This document shows positions 25,077 to 33,898 of a stretch of 64,000 bases of DNA, in pieces (the stretch's first letter is position 1; every line of letters starts with the position of its first letter). Both the position numbers and the translations under genes were made by a program. The DNA comes from Methylobacterium marchantiae (GTDB lineage Bacteria; Pseudomonadota; Alphaproteobacteria; Rhizobiales; Beijerinckiaceae): assembly GCF_022179405.1 (NCBI RefSeq), contig NZ_BPQT01000037.1:62001-126000 (forward strand). Direction: 5' to 3'. The notes below the pieces were generated by a model. The model searched no databases. It worked only from the letters and a program-made list of their open reading frames with translations, and was not told where the DNA came from.

Positions 25077-26129
25077 ATGAAATTACCGCGTCGCTTCTTC
25101 CAACCCCTCGCCACCGGCGCGCCGGCCCCGTTCCGCGAGCTTCCGGTGAAGCTCGAGCGGATGATCCACTTCGTGCCGCCGCACAACGACAAGGTCCGCG
25201 CCCGCGTGCCGGAACTCGCCGCCACCGTGGACGTGGTGCTCGGCAACCTCGAGGACGCCGTGCCCGTCGACCAGAAGGAGGCCGCCCGCAAGGGCTTCGT
25301 CGCCATGGCGCAGGCCACCGATTTTGCCGCGTCCGGCACCGGCCTGTGGACCCGCATCAACGCGCTCAACTCGCCCTGGATTCTCGACGACCTGTTCGAG
25401 ATCGTGTCCCAGGTCGGCGACAAGCTCGACGTGGTGATGGTGCCCAAGGTCGAGGGTCCGTGGGACATCCACTACATCGATCAGCTGCTGGCGCAGCTCG
25501 AGGCGAAGCACGGCGTCTCCAAGCCGATCCTCGTCCACGCGATCCTCGAGACCGCCGAGGGCGTCGCCAATGTCGATGCCATCGCCTCCGCCTCGCCCCG
25601 CATGCACGGCATGAGCCTCGGCCCGGCCGATCTCGCGGCCTCGCGCGGCATGAAGACCACCCGCGTCGGCGGCGGCCACCCGGATTACCGCGTCATCGCC
25701 GACCCGACGAGCGACGGCGCCGCCCGCGCCTCCGCCCAGCAGGACCTCTGGCACTACACCATCGCGAAGATGGTCGATGCCTGCATGGCCAACGGCCTCA
25801 AGGCCTTCTATGGCCCGTTCGGCGATTTCTCGGACGGAGAGGCCTGCGAGGCCCAATTCCGCAACGCCTTCCTGATGGGCTGCGCCGGCGCCTGGACCCT
25901 GCACCCGAATCAGGTCGCCATCGCCAAGCGCGTCTTCGCCCCCGATCCGGCGGAAGTCGCCTTCGCGGTGCGGATCGTCGAGGCGATGCCCGACGGGACC
26001 GGCGCGGTGATGCTCGACGGCAAGATGCAGGACGACGCCACCTGGAAGCAGGCCAAGGTCATCGTCGACCTCGCCAGGCTGGTGGCCGAGAAAGACCCTG
26101 AACTCGCCAAGACCTACGGCCTGAAATGA
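25077..26129 (+). CDS. HpcH/HpaI (CitE-like) CoA-ester lyase, malyl-CoA-lyase-like
   Basis: 350-residue TIM-barrel lyase of the citrate-lyase-beta/malyl-CoA-lyase superfamily. It has the metal/CoA motifs [52 protein letters not shown] and [15 protein letters not shown]. Family enzymes cleave malyl-CoA, beta-methylmalyl-CoA or citramalyl-CoA, which links it to the serine cycle or ethylmalonyl-CoA pathway in methylotrophs. The N-terminus (residues 1-35) differs from the classical serine-cycle MclA as I recall it, so it may be a paralogue with another acyl-CoA substrate. The frame is open to 24978 but homology begins at ATG 25077. Confidence 0.85.
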   Translation: MKLPRRFFQPLATGAPAPFRELPVKLERMIHFVPPHNDKVRARVPELAATVDVVLGNLEDAVPVDQKEAARKGFVAMAQATDFAASGTGLWTRINALNSPWILDDLFEIVSQVGDKLDVVMVPKVEGPWDIHYIDQLLAQLEAKHGVSKPILVHAILETAEGVANVDAIASASPRMHGMSLGPADLAASRGMKTTRVGGGHPDYRVIADPTSDGAARASAQQDLWHYTIAKMVDACMANGLKAFYGPFGDFSDGEACEAQFRNAFLMGCAGAWTLHPNQVAIAKRVFAPDPAEVAFAVRIVEAMPDGTGAVMLDGKMQDDATWKQAKVIVDLARLVAEKDPELAKTYGLK

Positions 26130-26138
26130 GGCGCGGCC

Positions 26139-26167
26139 CGCGATCGGAGACCGTCGCTCCGATCGCG
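26139..26167 (+). terminator. Strong hairpin after the CoA-ester lyase gene
   Basis: Perfect 11-bp stem CGCGATCGGAG/CTCCGATCGCG with a 7-base loop, beginning 9 bp after the stop codon. There is no T-run, so it is either a weak or Rho-assisted terminator or an mRNA-stabilising structure. Confidence 0.5.
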
Positions 26168-26241
26168 TGGCATCGATCCGTCGTCATCGGCGTCGCAACG
26201 CCGCCGATGACAACCTGCTCGATGCATCTTATTTTGATGCC

Positions 26242-26610
26242 ATGACCGATCTGTTTGCGACCGAATCCAAATTGCAGCCCGCAGAGATGCGGATCGCCAA
26301 GTTCGGCCTGGGCGCCGTGGTGCGCCACCGGGTCTATCCGTTCCGCGGCGTCGTTTTCGATGTCGACCCGGTCTTCGACAATACGGAGGAATGGTGGCTG
26401 GCGATCCCCGAGGAGGTCCGCCCGCGCAAGGACCAGCCGTTCTACCACCTTCTCGCCGAGAACGCGGAGAGCGAGTACGTGGCCTACGTCTCCGAGCAGA
26501 ACCTCGTTCCCGACACGTCCGGCGAGGCCCTGCGCCATGCCGGGATTCCCGACGTCTTCGACCTGGACGAGGACGGCGCCTATCGTCTCCGGAGCGCGCA
26601 CGCGAACTGA
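26242..26610 (+). CDS. hspQ: Heat shock protein HspQ (YccV family)
   Basis: 122-residue member of the HspQ/YccV family, a hemimethylated-DNA-binding protein and specificity factor for the Lon protease. Conserved: KFGLGAVVRHRVYPFRGVVFDVDP, EEWWLAIPEE, DQPFYHLLAENAESEYVAYVS and SEQNLVPDTSG. ATG 26242 is taken as the start because MTDLFATESK leads directly into the domain. Ends about 50 bp before a shared terminator. Confidence 0.9.
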   Translation: MTDLFATESKLQPAEMRIAKFGLGAVVRHRVYPFRGVVFDVDPVFDNTEEWWLAIPEEVRPRKDQPFYHLLAENAESEYVAYVSEQNLVPDTSGEALRHAGIPDVFDLDEDGAYRLRSAHAN

Positions 26611-26663
26611 TCCGGGCGCGGATCGGGTGATGCGAAAGTCTCGTCCTCGGACGCGGTCATGAA

Positions 26664-26690
26664 AAAGGCCGGGCATCATGCCCGGCCTTT
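26664..26690. terminator. Bidirectional intrinsic terminator between hspQ and ialB
   Basis: Stem AAAGGCCGGGC/GCCCGGCCTTT with loop ATCAT. It has T-rich sequence after it on the plus strand (TTTTCC) and A-rich sequence before it (GAAAAA), so it can stop transcription from both converging genes. Confidence 0.9.
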
Positions 26691-26722
26691 TCCTTGCCCT
26701 CGATCGTGTCAGAAGCCCGGTA

Positions 26723-27505
26723 TCAGGGCTTCGGAGCGGCTCCGGCGGCCGGAGCTGCTGCGCCGCCGGCGGCGTTCTGCTTCTCGAGGTTCTTGCGCAT
26801 GTCCTCGCTGCGCTTCTCGAGCTCGGCCTGGAGCTTCTTCTGCTGCTCTTCCAGCACCTTCGGATCCACGGCCGGGCCGTCGAAGGCCTTGCCGAAGCCG
26901 GCCAGCGGCACGGCGAAGGTCACCTCGCGCTGGGCCTGGTTCTGGACGCTGATGTTGAGGGTGGTGCCCTTCTTGAGCGCGTTGACGAGATCGGCACCGA
27001 CATTGCCGGCCTCGGCGAAGCAGCCGTTGGGGAAGCAGACGGCGAACTTGCCCGGCGTCGCCTGCTGTCCGTCGACGGTGAAGCGGATGCCCGGGCCGAG
27101 GAGCAGGCCCAGCGGCAGCAGGTAGCGCACCACGCGCACGCTCTGCTGGGCGTTCTTCATGTCGTAGACCGCCACGGCGAGGACCGGCTGGCCCTGGTCG
27201 GAGACGAAGTCGCGGGTGGTGTAGCAGACGTCGGTGGCGCTGTTCTGGTCCTTGCCGCAGACCTTGGTCCAGTCGGCCTGCGACGGCTCGGACTTCACGT
27301 TGACGATCTGAGGACCGGCCGGCTGCTGGGCGGCCGGAGTCGGGCTCGCCGGTGCGGCCGGGGCAGGAGCCGCCGGAGCGGGGGCCTTGCCCTTCGGAGC
27401 CTGGGCGAGGGCCGGTGCCGCCAAGCCCGCATTGCCCATCATGCCGGCCAGGGCGAGGATCGCGGCGGCGCGCATCGGGCGCGCAGGACGGTTGGCAAAG
27501 AACAT
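26723..27505 (-). CDS. Invasion-associated locus B (IalB) family protein
   Basis: 260-residue exported protein of the IalB family, common in Hyphomicrobiales. The signal region is AAAILALAGMMGNAGLAAPALAQA, followed by a long Ala/Pro linker. The IalB core contains PSQADWTKVCGKDQN, PVLAVAVYDM, LRYLLPLGLLLGPGIRFT-like text (RYLLPLGLLLGPGIRF), KFAVCFPNGCFAEA and FAVPLAGFGKAFDG. The pair of cysteines in CFPNGC could form a disulphide. The C-terminus is a charged coiled coil (QQKKLQAELEKRSEDMRKNL). The role outside pathogens is not established. Confidence 0.9.
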   Translation of the reverse strand: MFFANRPARPMRAAAILALAGMMGNAGLAAPALAQAPKGKAPAPAAPAPAAPASPTPAAQQPAGPQIVNVKSEPSQADWTKVCGKDQNSATDVCYTTRDFVSDQGQPVLAVAVYDMKNAQQSVRVVRYLLPLGLLLGPGIRFTVDGQQATPGKFAVCFPNGCFAEAGNVGADLVNALKKGTTLNISVQNQAQREVTFAVPLAGFGKAFDGPAVDPKVLEEQQKKLQAELEKRSEDMRKNLEKQNAAGGAAAPAAGAAPKP

Positions 27506-27899
27506 CAGCTCTGACCCCTTGGATATCGCAATGACGAATGGGTGCTGCGGCTCTCAAGCTCCGCAGGACGTTTCCTGAACTCGATTGTGCGGATCGAAAC
27601 CCGCGGACGGCGTTCGGCCGAGCCCTCGCCGCCCTGGTCCGTCCGGTCAAGCCCTCGGCGCGCGCAAATCACCCGCTCCTGAACCTTCGACGGCCGATCT
27701 GGGCTGGCGAACGCATCGGACGGGGCGTTCAGCGCCTCGAACCCGCTCGAACGACCGGGCGGCCTGATTCCGTGCGGAATGCGGCGAAGACATGACACCT
27801 CTCCCGTCCACGAGGCCGCGGCGCCTCCGTGAATCCTCTCCGCGGGACGCGGCCGCTTAAGCAAGGCTTAACCCTGATTGTTCATGACCGGAGGTGCCG
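27506..27899. other. Divergent intergenic region, ialB / ANL-like gene
   Basis: About 390 bp holding both promoters. The only specific element recognised is the CtrA-like box at 27857-27871 and a GGAGG ribosome-binding site for the gene at 27900. The rest is GC-rich without repeats or credible ORFs. Confidence 0.5.
27857..27871 (+). promoter_or_regulatory. CtrA-box-like site TTAA-N7-TTAA
   Basis: TTAAGCAAGGCTTAACC matches the alphaproteobacterial CtrA consensus (TTAA, seven bases, TTAA) and is also a perfect dyad, TTAAGC/GCTTAA. It ends 28 bp before the start codon at 27900, a position compatible with promoter control by the cell-cycle regulator CtrA. Single-site match only. Confidence 0.45.
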
Positions 27900-29240
27900 A
27901 TGCGCGCGAGCGGTCGATGCGCGCGGGGAGTTGAGGCGGACGTGTCGGCGCAGCCAGCGACCATATCCTTTCGCGACGCCGTGCCCGTCGCCATTGTGGC
28001 TCCCGCGCCCGCCGCCGTGCCCGAGGCCGTCCTGCCCGGCCTCTGCACCCTGCTCGCCGCGACCGCCCATGCCGATCCCGGCCGTATCGCCTTCGTCGAT
28101 CCGAGCGACAAGGCCGACTGGTCCGGGCGCAGGCCCATCACCTGGACCTACGCGGCTGCGGCCGAGATCGTGGCGCGCCTCGCCAACGGCCTGAGGCAAT
28201 GGCGTCTCGCTCCGGCGAGCCGGGTCGGCCTCATCGCCGCCGCCGGGTCGGAGACCCTGCTTTCCTACCTCGCCATCGAGGCCGCGGGCCACATTCCCTG
28301 CCTTCTCCCCCTGGCCTGGGACGAGGACACCCTCGTCGCGGGCATCCAGGCCGCCGGCATCCAGGCCGTCCTCACCCAATCCCGCGTCGCGGGCGTGCTG
28401 CCGGCCGAGCGTCTGTGCCGGGCGGCATTCCGCTATTTCGGCCTGCGCTACCTCGCGGCCTTCGGACCGGACGTGCCCGACGGCGTCATCAGCCTCGACG
28501 GGATGGTCCTCGACGGGCGCGGCGGTCCTTTCGCGCCGGGGAGTGCCGGACTGGTCACCTTCGCCGCCGGCGATCCCGCCTGCCCGGTCTATCGCCCCGC
28601 GGACGCCCTGATCGCCGCCATCGCCGTCCACCTCGCCACCGCCCGGATCGCGCCGGGCGAGCGTATCCTGAGCCTCCTCGCCCCGGCCGACCTGCGGGGC
28701 CTCGTCACCGGCCTCGGTGCCGCCCTGGTGGCGGGGGCCGGGCTGGAGACGCTCGGACCGTTCGATGCCGTTCGCCTCGCCGAGGCGCTGGCCCGGCCGG
28801 TGCCGACCCATCTCGTCGTGCCGGCCGCCCTGGAGCGGAATCTCGCCGCGAGCCGCTGCCCCGACGGCCTCCACTCGATCACCCTCGCGCATCGGCTGCC
28901 GAGCCGCTTGCCCGCGCGACTGCTCGCACCGGATGCCGGCCGCGGCCCGAGACGGGTGGTCGATGTGCTGGCCTTCGACGAGACCGCGCTTCTCGCCGCC
29001 TCGCGGGCGGACGGGGATCTCACCCGCCTCCTCGCGGACCCTCATCCGTCGAGCCCGTTTCCCACCCTCATGGACATCGTCCGGGATGAGGACGGGCGAT
29101 TCGCCTTCCGCGGCCATGCCTGCAAGGCGAGCCCGTTGCGACGCGGCAATCCGCCGGAAACAGCCGCGGATCGATGGAACGTCTCGCCCTTTGCGGTGAA
29201 AATATTTGCCGGCCGAGCAACCGAGATCACGCGCCGCTGA
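27900..29240 (+). CDS. Degenerate ANL-superfamily (acyl-CoA synthetase-like) protein
   Basis: 446-residue protein whose first two-thirds look like the N-terminal domain of adenylate-forming enzymes: ITWTYAAAAEIVARLANGLR, then RVGLIAAAGSETLLSYLAIE. The Ser/Thr/Gly-rich ATP loop (normally SGTTGxPKG) is replaced by VTFAAGDPACPVYRPADAL. The later catalytic motifs (YGxTE, the hinge Asp and the C-terminal Lys domain) are missing, and the C-terminus is short. Adenylation activity is therefore unlikely; a binding or regulatory role is possible. A GGAGG 6 bases upstream fixes the start at 27900. Preceded by a CtrA-like box. Confidence 0.65.
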   Translation: MRASGRCARGVEADVSAQPATISFRDAVPVAIVAPAPAAVPEAVLPGLCTLLAATAHADPGRIAFVDPSDKADWSGRRPITWTYAAAAEIVARLANGLRQWRLAPASRVGLIAAAGSETLLSYLAIEAAGHIPCLLPLAWDEDTLVAGIQAAGIQAVLTQSRVAGVLPAERLCRAAFRYFGLRYLAAFGPDVPDGVISLDGMVLDGRGGPFAPGSAGLVTFAAGDPACPVYRPADALIAAIAVHLATARIAPGERILSLLAPADLRGLVTGLGAALVAGAGLETLGPFDAVRLAEALARPVPTHLVVPAALERNLAASRCPDGLHSITLAHRLPSRLPARLLAPDAGRGPRRVVDVLAFDETALLAASRADGDLTRLLADPHPSSPFPTLMDIVRDEDGRFAFRGHACKASPLRRGNPPETAADRWNVSPFAVKIFAGRATEITRR

Positions 29241-29553
29241 TCGCCCCACGGCCAAATTTCGTCCGAAATCCGCCTCTTTCGAAGCTCGGCGGAAATGCCG
29301 TGCCGACGCGTCCTCACCTGCATCGATCAACGGCCAATCAAAGAGAAATTATTTCATAAATCCAAATGCTTGGCGAAGTTTTCTTGTGTCTCGCACGAAG
29401 AATGACGATCGCCTGACACCGATATTCACCTCCGGCTCATCCGCTCGGCGTCAAGGTCGCTTTCATCATATCGCCGGCGAACCAACCGCGTTCGCGTGTG
29501 TTATCGCACGGGTCCCTTCCCAAGGGACGATCGATGGGCTAACCCTGACAGTC
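29241..29553. other. AT-richer intergenic region before the receiver-like gene
   Basis: About 310 bp, noticeably AT-richer around 29330-29390 (AGAGAAATTATTTCATAAAT). This probably carries the promoter of the gene at 29554, although no canonical -35/-10 pair stands out. The frame of the downstream gene is open through much of it, but codon use there is not coding-like. Confidence 0.4.
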
Positions 29554-29898
29554 ATGAGTGCGCTGCAACAAGTGCTGGTCGTCGATGATGGTCACCGCGC
29601 CATCGATCACTCCCTCGCCGCCGAGCTCGCCGAGCTGGGTTATGCGAGCGTTACCGCATCCCTCGAGGCCGCCGACGACGTTCTTGCCGTCATCGCCCGC
29701 CCCGCGGCCATCCTTCTTCAGACCTCGTCCCGGCTCGACCCGGCCTATGCCATGCTCTCGGAGCGCCTGCGCGAGCAGATGCAGCATGCAGGCATCCCCG
29801 TGATCGTCGTCGATGGCATGACGGGGCGTGGCAGCGGATCCGCGATCGACCTGCAGAGCCGCATCGGACCCTATGTCCTGAACGAGCCGGATCTCTGA
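29554..29898 (+). CDS. Receiver-domain-like protein lacking the phospho-acceptor Asp
   Basis: 114 residues with the outline of a single CheY-like receiver. The N-terminal strand and acidic pair are kept (QQVLVVDDGHRAIDHSLAAELAELG), and a later IPVIVVDGMTG resembles strand 4. The strand-3 phosphorylation site, normally LLD, reads AAILLQTSSRLDP, so the aspartate is replaced by glutamine. It is probably a pseudo-receiver acting by protein contact rather than phosphorylation. No kinase is adjacent. ATG 29554 is the start that fits the domain. Followed by an intrinsic terminator at 29957. Confidence 0.6.
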   Translation: MSALQQVLVVDDGHRAIDHSLAAELAELGYASVTASLEAADDVLAVIARPAAILLQTSSRLDPAYAMLSERLREQMQHAGIPVIVVDGMTGRGSGSAIDLQSRIGPYVLNEPDL

Positions 29899-29956
29899 TC
29901 CCGGATGTGAGCGTGCTTGCGTAAGCAGCTGATCGAGAGCAAGAATTCGTTTCAAC

Positions 29957-29980
29957 GGCGGGCCATCGTGCCCGCCTTTT
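29957..29980 (+). terminator. Intrinsic terminator after the receiver-like gene
   Basis: Stem GGCGGGC/GCCCGCC, loop CATCGT, followed by TTTTCTTT. It lies about 60 bp after the stop codon and before the convergent mfd gene. Confidence 0.88.
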
Positions 29981-30073
29981 CTTTGGTCTGGATCGATCGT
30001 CCCGGTTGCCGCAGCTCCTTCCCCCACCGCCCGGAGCGAAGCGGAGGCTTCCAGGGAAGGAGCGCGATGCCGT

Positions 30074-33000
30074 TCAGGCCGCCTTCTTCTTGGCGCGGGC
30101 GATCTTGGACAATTCGCGCAGGATCGAGGTCGTGATCTTCAGGCGCTCGGGGATGGAATCGAGCTCGCGGATGAAGACGATGCTCATGTCCGGGCGCACC
30201 TTGGCGAAGGAGGCCTGACCGCCGACGAAGGCGACGAGCCCCTGCGGATTGGCGAACGACTTGTCGCGGAAATGGACGACGACCCCCTTCGGTCCGGCCT
30301 CGACCTTCTCCACGTTGGTGTCGCGGCACAGGATCTTGATCGTGACGATCTTGAGGAGCTGCTCCACCTCCGGCGGCAGCGGGCCGAACCGGTCGATGAG
30401 CTCGGCGCCGAAGCTCTCCATCTCGGCATCGTTCTCCAGGGTCGAGAGCCGGCGATACAGGCCGAGGCGAACGGTGAGGTCCTCGACGTAATCCTCCGGG
30501 ATCGTGACCGGGGCACCGAGCGCGATGGTGGGCGACCACGCTTCCTCCACCGGCTCGTCGATGCCGGCCTTCAGGGCCGTGACGGCGTCCTCCAGCATCT
30601 GCTGGTAGAGCTCGTAGCCGACCTCCTTGATATGGCCGGACTGGGCGTCGCCGAGCAGGTTGCCGGCGCCGCGGATGTCGAGATCGTGGGAGGCGAGCTG
30701 GAAGCCGGCCCCCAGCGTGTCGAGGGTCTGGAGCACCTGGAGGCGCTTCTCCGCCTGCACCGTGAGCTGCTTGTTGGCCGGCGTCGTGAACAGGGCGTAG
30801 GCGCGGGCCTTGGCGCGCCCGACGCGGCCGCGCAGCTGGTAGAGCTGGGCGAGGCCGAACATGTCGGCCCGGTGCACGATGAGGGTGTTGGCGGTGGGGA
30901 TGTCGAGGCCAGATTCGACGATGGTGGTGGAGAGCAGCACGTCGAACTTGCCCTCGTAGAAGGCGGTCATGACGTCCTCGAGCTGGCCCGCCGCCATCTG
31001 GCCATGGGCCACCGCCACTTTGGTCTCCGGCATCTCGGTATCGAGGAAGCGCTTCACCTCCGCCAGATCCTCGATCCGCGGCACCACGTAGAAGGACTGG
31101 CCGCCGCGATAGCGCTCGCGCAGCAGGGCCTCGCGGATCATCAGCGCGTCGAACGGGATCACGAAGGTGCGCACCGCGAGGCGGTCCACCGGCGGTGTCG
31201 CGATGATCGAGAGTTCGCGCACTCCGGTCATGGCGAGCTGGAGCGTGCGCGGGATCGGCGTCGCCGACAGGGTCAGCACGTGCACATCGGCCTGGAGCGC
31301 CTTGAGGCGCTCCTTGTGGACCACGCCGAAATGCTGCTCCTCGTCGACGATGATGAGGCCGAGATCCTTGAACGCCACATTCTTGGCGAGCAGCGCATGG
31401 GTGCCGACGACGATGTCGACGGTGCCGGCGGCGAGGCCGGCACGGTTCTGCTTCATGTCGGCCGCGGAAACGAAGCGCGACAGCTGAGCCACCTGCACCG
31501 GCAGCCCCTTGAATCGCTCCGCGAACGTACGAAAATGCTGGCGCGCGAGCAGGGTGGTGGGGACCACCACCGCCACCTGCTTGCCGCCCATGGCGCCGGC
31601 GAAGGCGGCCCGCAGCGCCACCTCGGTCTTGCCGAAACCGACATCGCCGCAGACGAGACGGTCCATGGGACGGCCTGCATTGAGGTCGGTGAGCACCGCG
31701 TCGATGGCGGTGGCCTGGTCCTCGGTCTCCTCGAAGGCGAAGCGGGCGGCGAACTCGCCGTAGAGCCCGTCCGGCGCCTGGAGGCGGGGGGCCTGGCGCA
31801 CGAAACGCTCGGCGGCGATCTTAATGAGCTGGCCGGCCATCTCGAGGATGCGCTTCTTCATCTTGGCCTTGCGGGCCTGCCAGGCACCGCCGCCGAGACG
31901 ATCGAGGGCGACCTCGGCATCCTCCGAGCCGTAGCGCGTCAGCAGCTCGATGTTCTCCACCGGCAGCAGCAGCAGGCCGCCGGCATACTGGATCTCCAGG
32001 CAATCGTGCGGTGCGCCCGCGGCCGTCACCGTCTTCAGGCCGACGAAGCGCCCGATGCCGTGATCGGCATGGACGACGAGATCGCCGGGCTGGAGCGCCT
32101 GGACCTCCAGGATGATGTCCTGTGGCCGCTTCGACTTGCGCTTCTGGCGCACCAGCCGGTCGCCGAGGATGTCGCCTTCCGAGATCACCGCGAGCTTGTC
32201 GACGACGAATCCGGAATCGAGGCCCCAGACCGCCACGGCGACGTCGGTGCCGCGCTTCAGGGCGTTCACCGCCGAGAGCGTGTTGATGGAGACCGGCTTC
32301 TTGAGGCCGTGATCGGCCAGCACCCCGCACAGGCGGTCGCGCGACCCGTCGGACCAGGATGCGAGGATCACATGATGACCCGATCCCTGGAGCTCCTTCA
32401 CATGCGCTACGGCGGCGTCGAACACGCTGGCCGTCTCGTCCGCCCTCTCGGCGGCGAAACTGCGGCCTGCCTTGCCCTCGCAATCGATGGTGAGGCGGTC
32501 CGGGCTTTCGGGCATTGCGAAGGGCGAGAGCCGGGCGACGGAGGCGGCGGCGACCCGCTCCTTCCAGTCGTTCTGCGTCAGATAGAGGGAGGACGGCCTG
32601 AGTGGCTTGTAGGGCGCGACGCCGGTGGACGGCGTCTTCATCGCCTCGGCGCGGGCGTCGTAATAATCGCGGATCAGGGTGAGGCGCTCGGCGACTGCCT
32701 CCTCCGCCTGCGCGTCGAAGACCAGCGGCACGCCCGGCACGTAGTCGAACAGGGTGTCGAGATGGTCGTAGAACAGCGGCATCCAGTGCTCGAGGCCGGC
32801 ATAGCGCCGCCCCTCGCTGATGGTCTCGTAGAGCCGATCGTCGCGGGTCGCCGCGCCGAAGGTGGAGATGTAGCCCTGGCGGAAGCGCCGGATCGTCTCC
32901 GTGGTCAATTGCACTTCGCTCATCGGAACGAGGTCGAGGGAGCGGAGCGAGCCCACCGTGCGCTGGGTCTCCGGGTCGAAGGCGCGGATCGATTCCAGGG

Positions 33001-33670
33001 TGTCGCCGAAGAAGTCGAGGCGGATCGGGTTCGGCAGGCCGGGCGGCGACAGGTCGAGGATGCCGCCGCGCACGGCGTATTCACCCGTCTCTCGCACCGT
33101 CCCCGTGCGTAGGAAGCCGTTGGCCTCGACCCAGGCGGTGACGGTATCCATCGGCACCACGTTGCCGATCGCCGCCGAGAAGGTCTCCACCGCGATCTTC
33201 TCTCTGGGAGGCACCCTCTGGATCAAGGCGTTGACGGTGGTGCAGAGGATGCGCGGCTGTTCCTCGGAGGAACGCGAGCGCGAGAGCCGCGACAGGGCGG
33301 TCATCCGCTGGGCGGCGATGGCGGCATTCGGCGAGACCCGGTCGTAGGGCTGGCAATCCCAGGCCGGAACGCTCATCACCTCGATCTCGGGGGCGACGAA
33401 TTTCAGCCCGGTCTGGAACGCGTTCGAGCGCCCGGAATCGCGGGCTACATGCACCAGAACCGCCGGCCCCTCGAAGCTCCGGGACAGCGCGCGGGCGAGA
33501 TCCGCCACCACGACGGCATCGAACCCTTCGGGCACGTTGGCGAGCGTCGGGCTGTCGCCGCGCTTCAGCGCCTCCAGCGCACGGGCGAGTGCGCCGGATT
33601 TCGGCAGGGCGAACCGCGCCGTCTGCGGCTTCGGGGCGGGCACGGGAGCTTTGGGCTGGGGTTTGGCCAT
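30074..33670 (-). CDS. mfd: Transcription-repair coupling factor Mfd
   Basis: 1198-residue SF2 translocase that removes stalled RNA polymerase and recruits UvrA. The N-terminal UvrB-like modules are followed by the RNAP-interacting CarD-like domain (QALQPGDLVVHADHGIGRFVGL). The helicase core follows: Walker A LVCGDVGFGKTEVALRAAFA, DEEQHFG box, LSATPIPRTLQLAM, STTIVESGLDIP and the QLRGRVGRAKARAYA motif. The C-terminal TRCF domain (VRLGLYRRLS) is present. Full length with no defect. It faces sdhE/recG, a gene neighbourhood common in alphaproteobacteria. A family-1 repeat sits about 50 bp upstream of its start. Confidence 0.97.
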   Translation of the reverse strand: MAKPQPKAPVPAPKPQTARFALPKSGALARALEALKRGDSPTLANVPEGFDAVVVADLARALSRSFEGPAVLVHVARDSGRSNAFQTGLKFVAPEIEVMSVPAWDCQPYDRVSPNAAIAAQRMTALSRLSRSRSSEEQPRILCTTVNALIQRVPPREKIAVETFSAAIGNVVPMDTVTAWVEANGFLRTGTVRETGEYAVRGGILDLSPPGLPNPIRLDFFGDTLESIRAFDPETQRTVGSLRSLDLVPMSEVQLTTETIRRFRQGYISTFGAATRDDRLYETISEGRRYAGLEHWMPLFYDHLDTLFDYVPGVPLVFDAQAEEAVAERLTLIRDYYDARAEAMKTPSTGVAPYKPLRPSSLYLTQNDWKERVAAASVARLSPFAMPESPDRLTIDCEGKAGRSFAAERADETASVFDAAVAHVKELQGSGHHVILASWSDGSRDRLCGVLADHGLKKPVSINTLSAVNALKRGTDVAVAVWGLDSGFVVDKLAVISEGDILGDRLVRQKRKSKRPQDIILEVQALQPGDLVVHADHGIGRFVGLKTVTAAGAPHDCLEIQYAGGLLLLPVENIELLTRYGSEDAEVALDRLGGGAWQARKAKMKKRILEMAGQLIKIAAERFVRQAPRLQAPDGLYGEFAARFAFEETEDQATAIDAVLTDLNAGRPMDRLVCGDVGFGKTEVALRAAFAGAMGGKQVAVVVPTTLLARQHFRTFAERFKGLPVQVAQLSRFVSAADMKQNRAGLAAGTVDIVVGTHALLAKNVAFKDLGLIIVDEEQHFGVVHKERLKALQADVHVLTLSATPIPRTLQLAMTGVRELSIIATPPVDRLAVRTFVIPFDALMIREALLRERYRGGQSFYVVPRIEDLAEVKRFLDTEMPETKVAVAHGQMAAGQLEDVMTAFYEGKFDVLLSTTIVESGLDIPTANTLIVHRADMFGLAQLYQLRGRVGRAKARAYALFTTPANKQLTVQAEKRLQVLQTLDTLGAGFQLASHDLDIRGAGNLLGDAQSGHIKEVGYELYQQMLEDAVTALKAGIDEPVEEAWSPTIALGAPVTIPEDYVEDLTVRLGLYRRLSTLENDAEMESFGAELIDRFGPLPPEVEQLLKIVTIKILCRDTNVEKVEAGPKGVVVHFRDKSFANPQGLVAFVGGQASFAKVRPDMSIVFIRELDSIPERLKITTSILRELSKIARAKKKAA

Positions 33671-33720
33671 CGGGTCGGGGTTTCGAACTCATGGGAATGC
33701 GTCGATCGGACCATCTCATC

Positions 33721-33855
33721 CCAACCATTCACCTCATCCTGAGGTGCCGCGAAGCGGCCTCGAAGGAGGCCTCCAGCAGGCGCGGCGAACACTGGAGGGC
33801 TCCTTTGAGGCCTCCGCTGCGCTTCGGCACCTCAGGATGAGGTGAATGGGTTGGA
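33721..33855. repeat. Palindromic dispersed repeat, family 1, copy B (MITE-like)
   Basis: Perfect 23-bp terminal inverted repeats at 33727-33749 and 33825-33847 (ATTCACCTCATCCTGAGG... and its complement). They extend outward with one bulged base to CCAACC/GGTTGG. The interior is shared with copy A. It lies between the mfd start and the sdhE stop. The size, perfect inverted ends and lack of coding content fit a non-autonomous mobile element or a REP-type element. Confidence 0.9.
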
Positions 33856-33898
33856 CAAGACGATGACCGGATGTCACGCCCGCAGGCGGCGCCGGAAT

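Noticed and set aside
30272-33112. 946-codon open frame antisense to mfd
   Set aside because: Mirror frame of mfd; the translation is rich in His/Gly/Val/Asp as expected for such shadows and has no motif.
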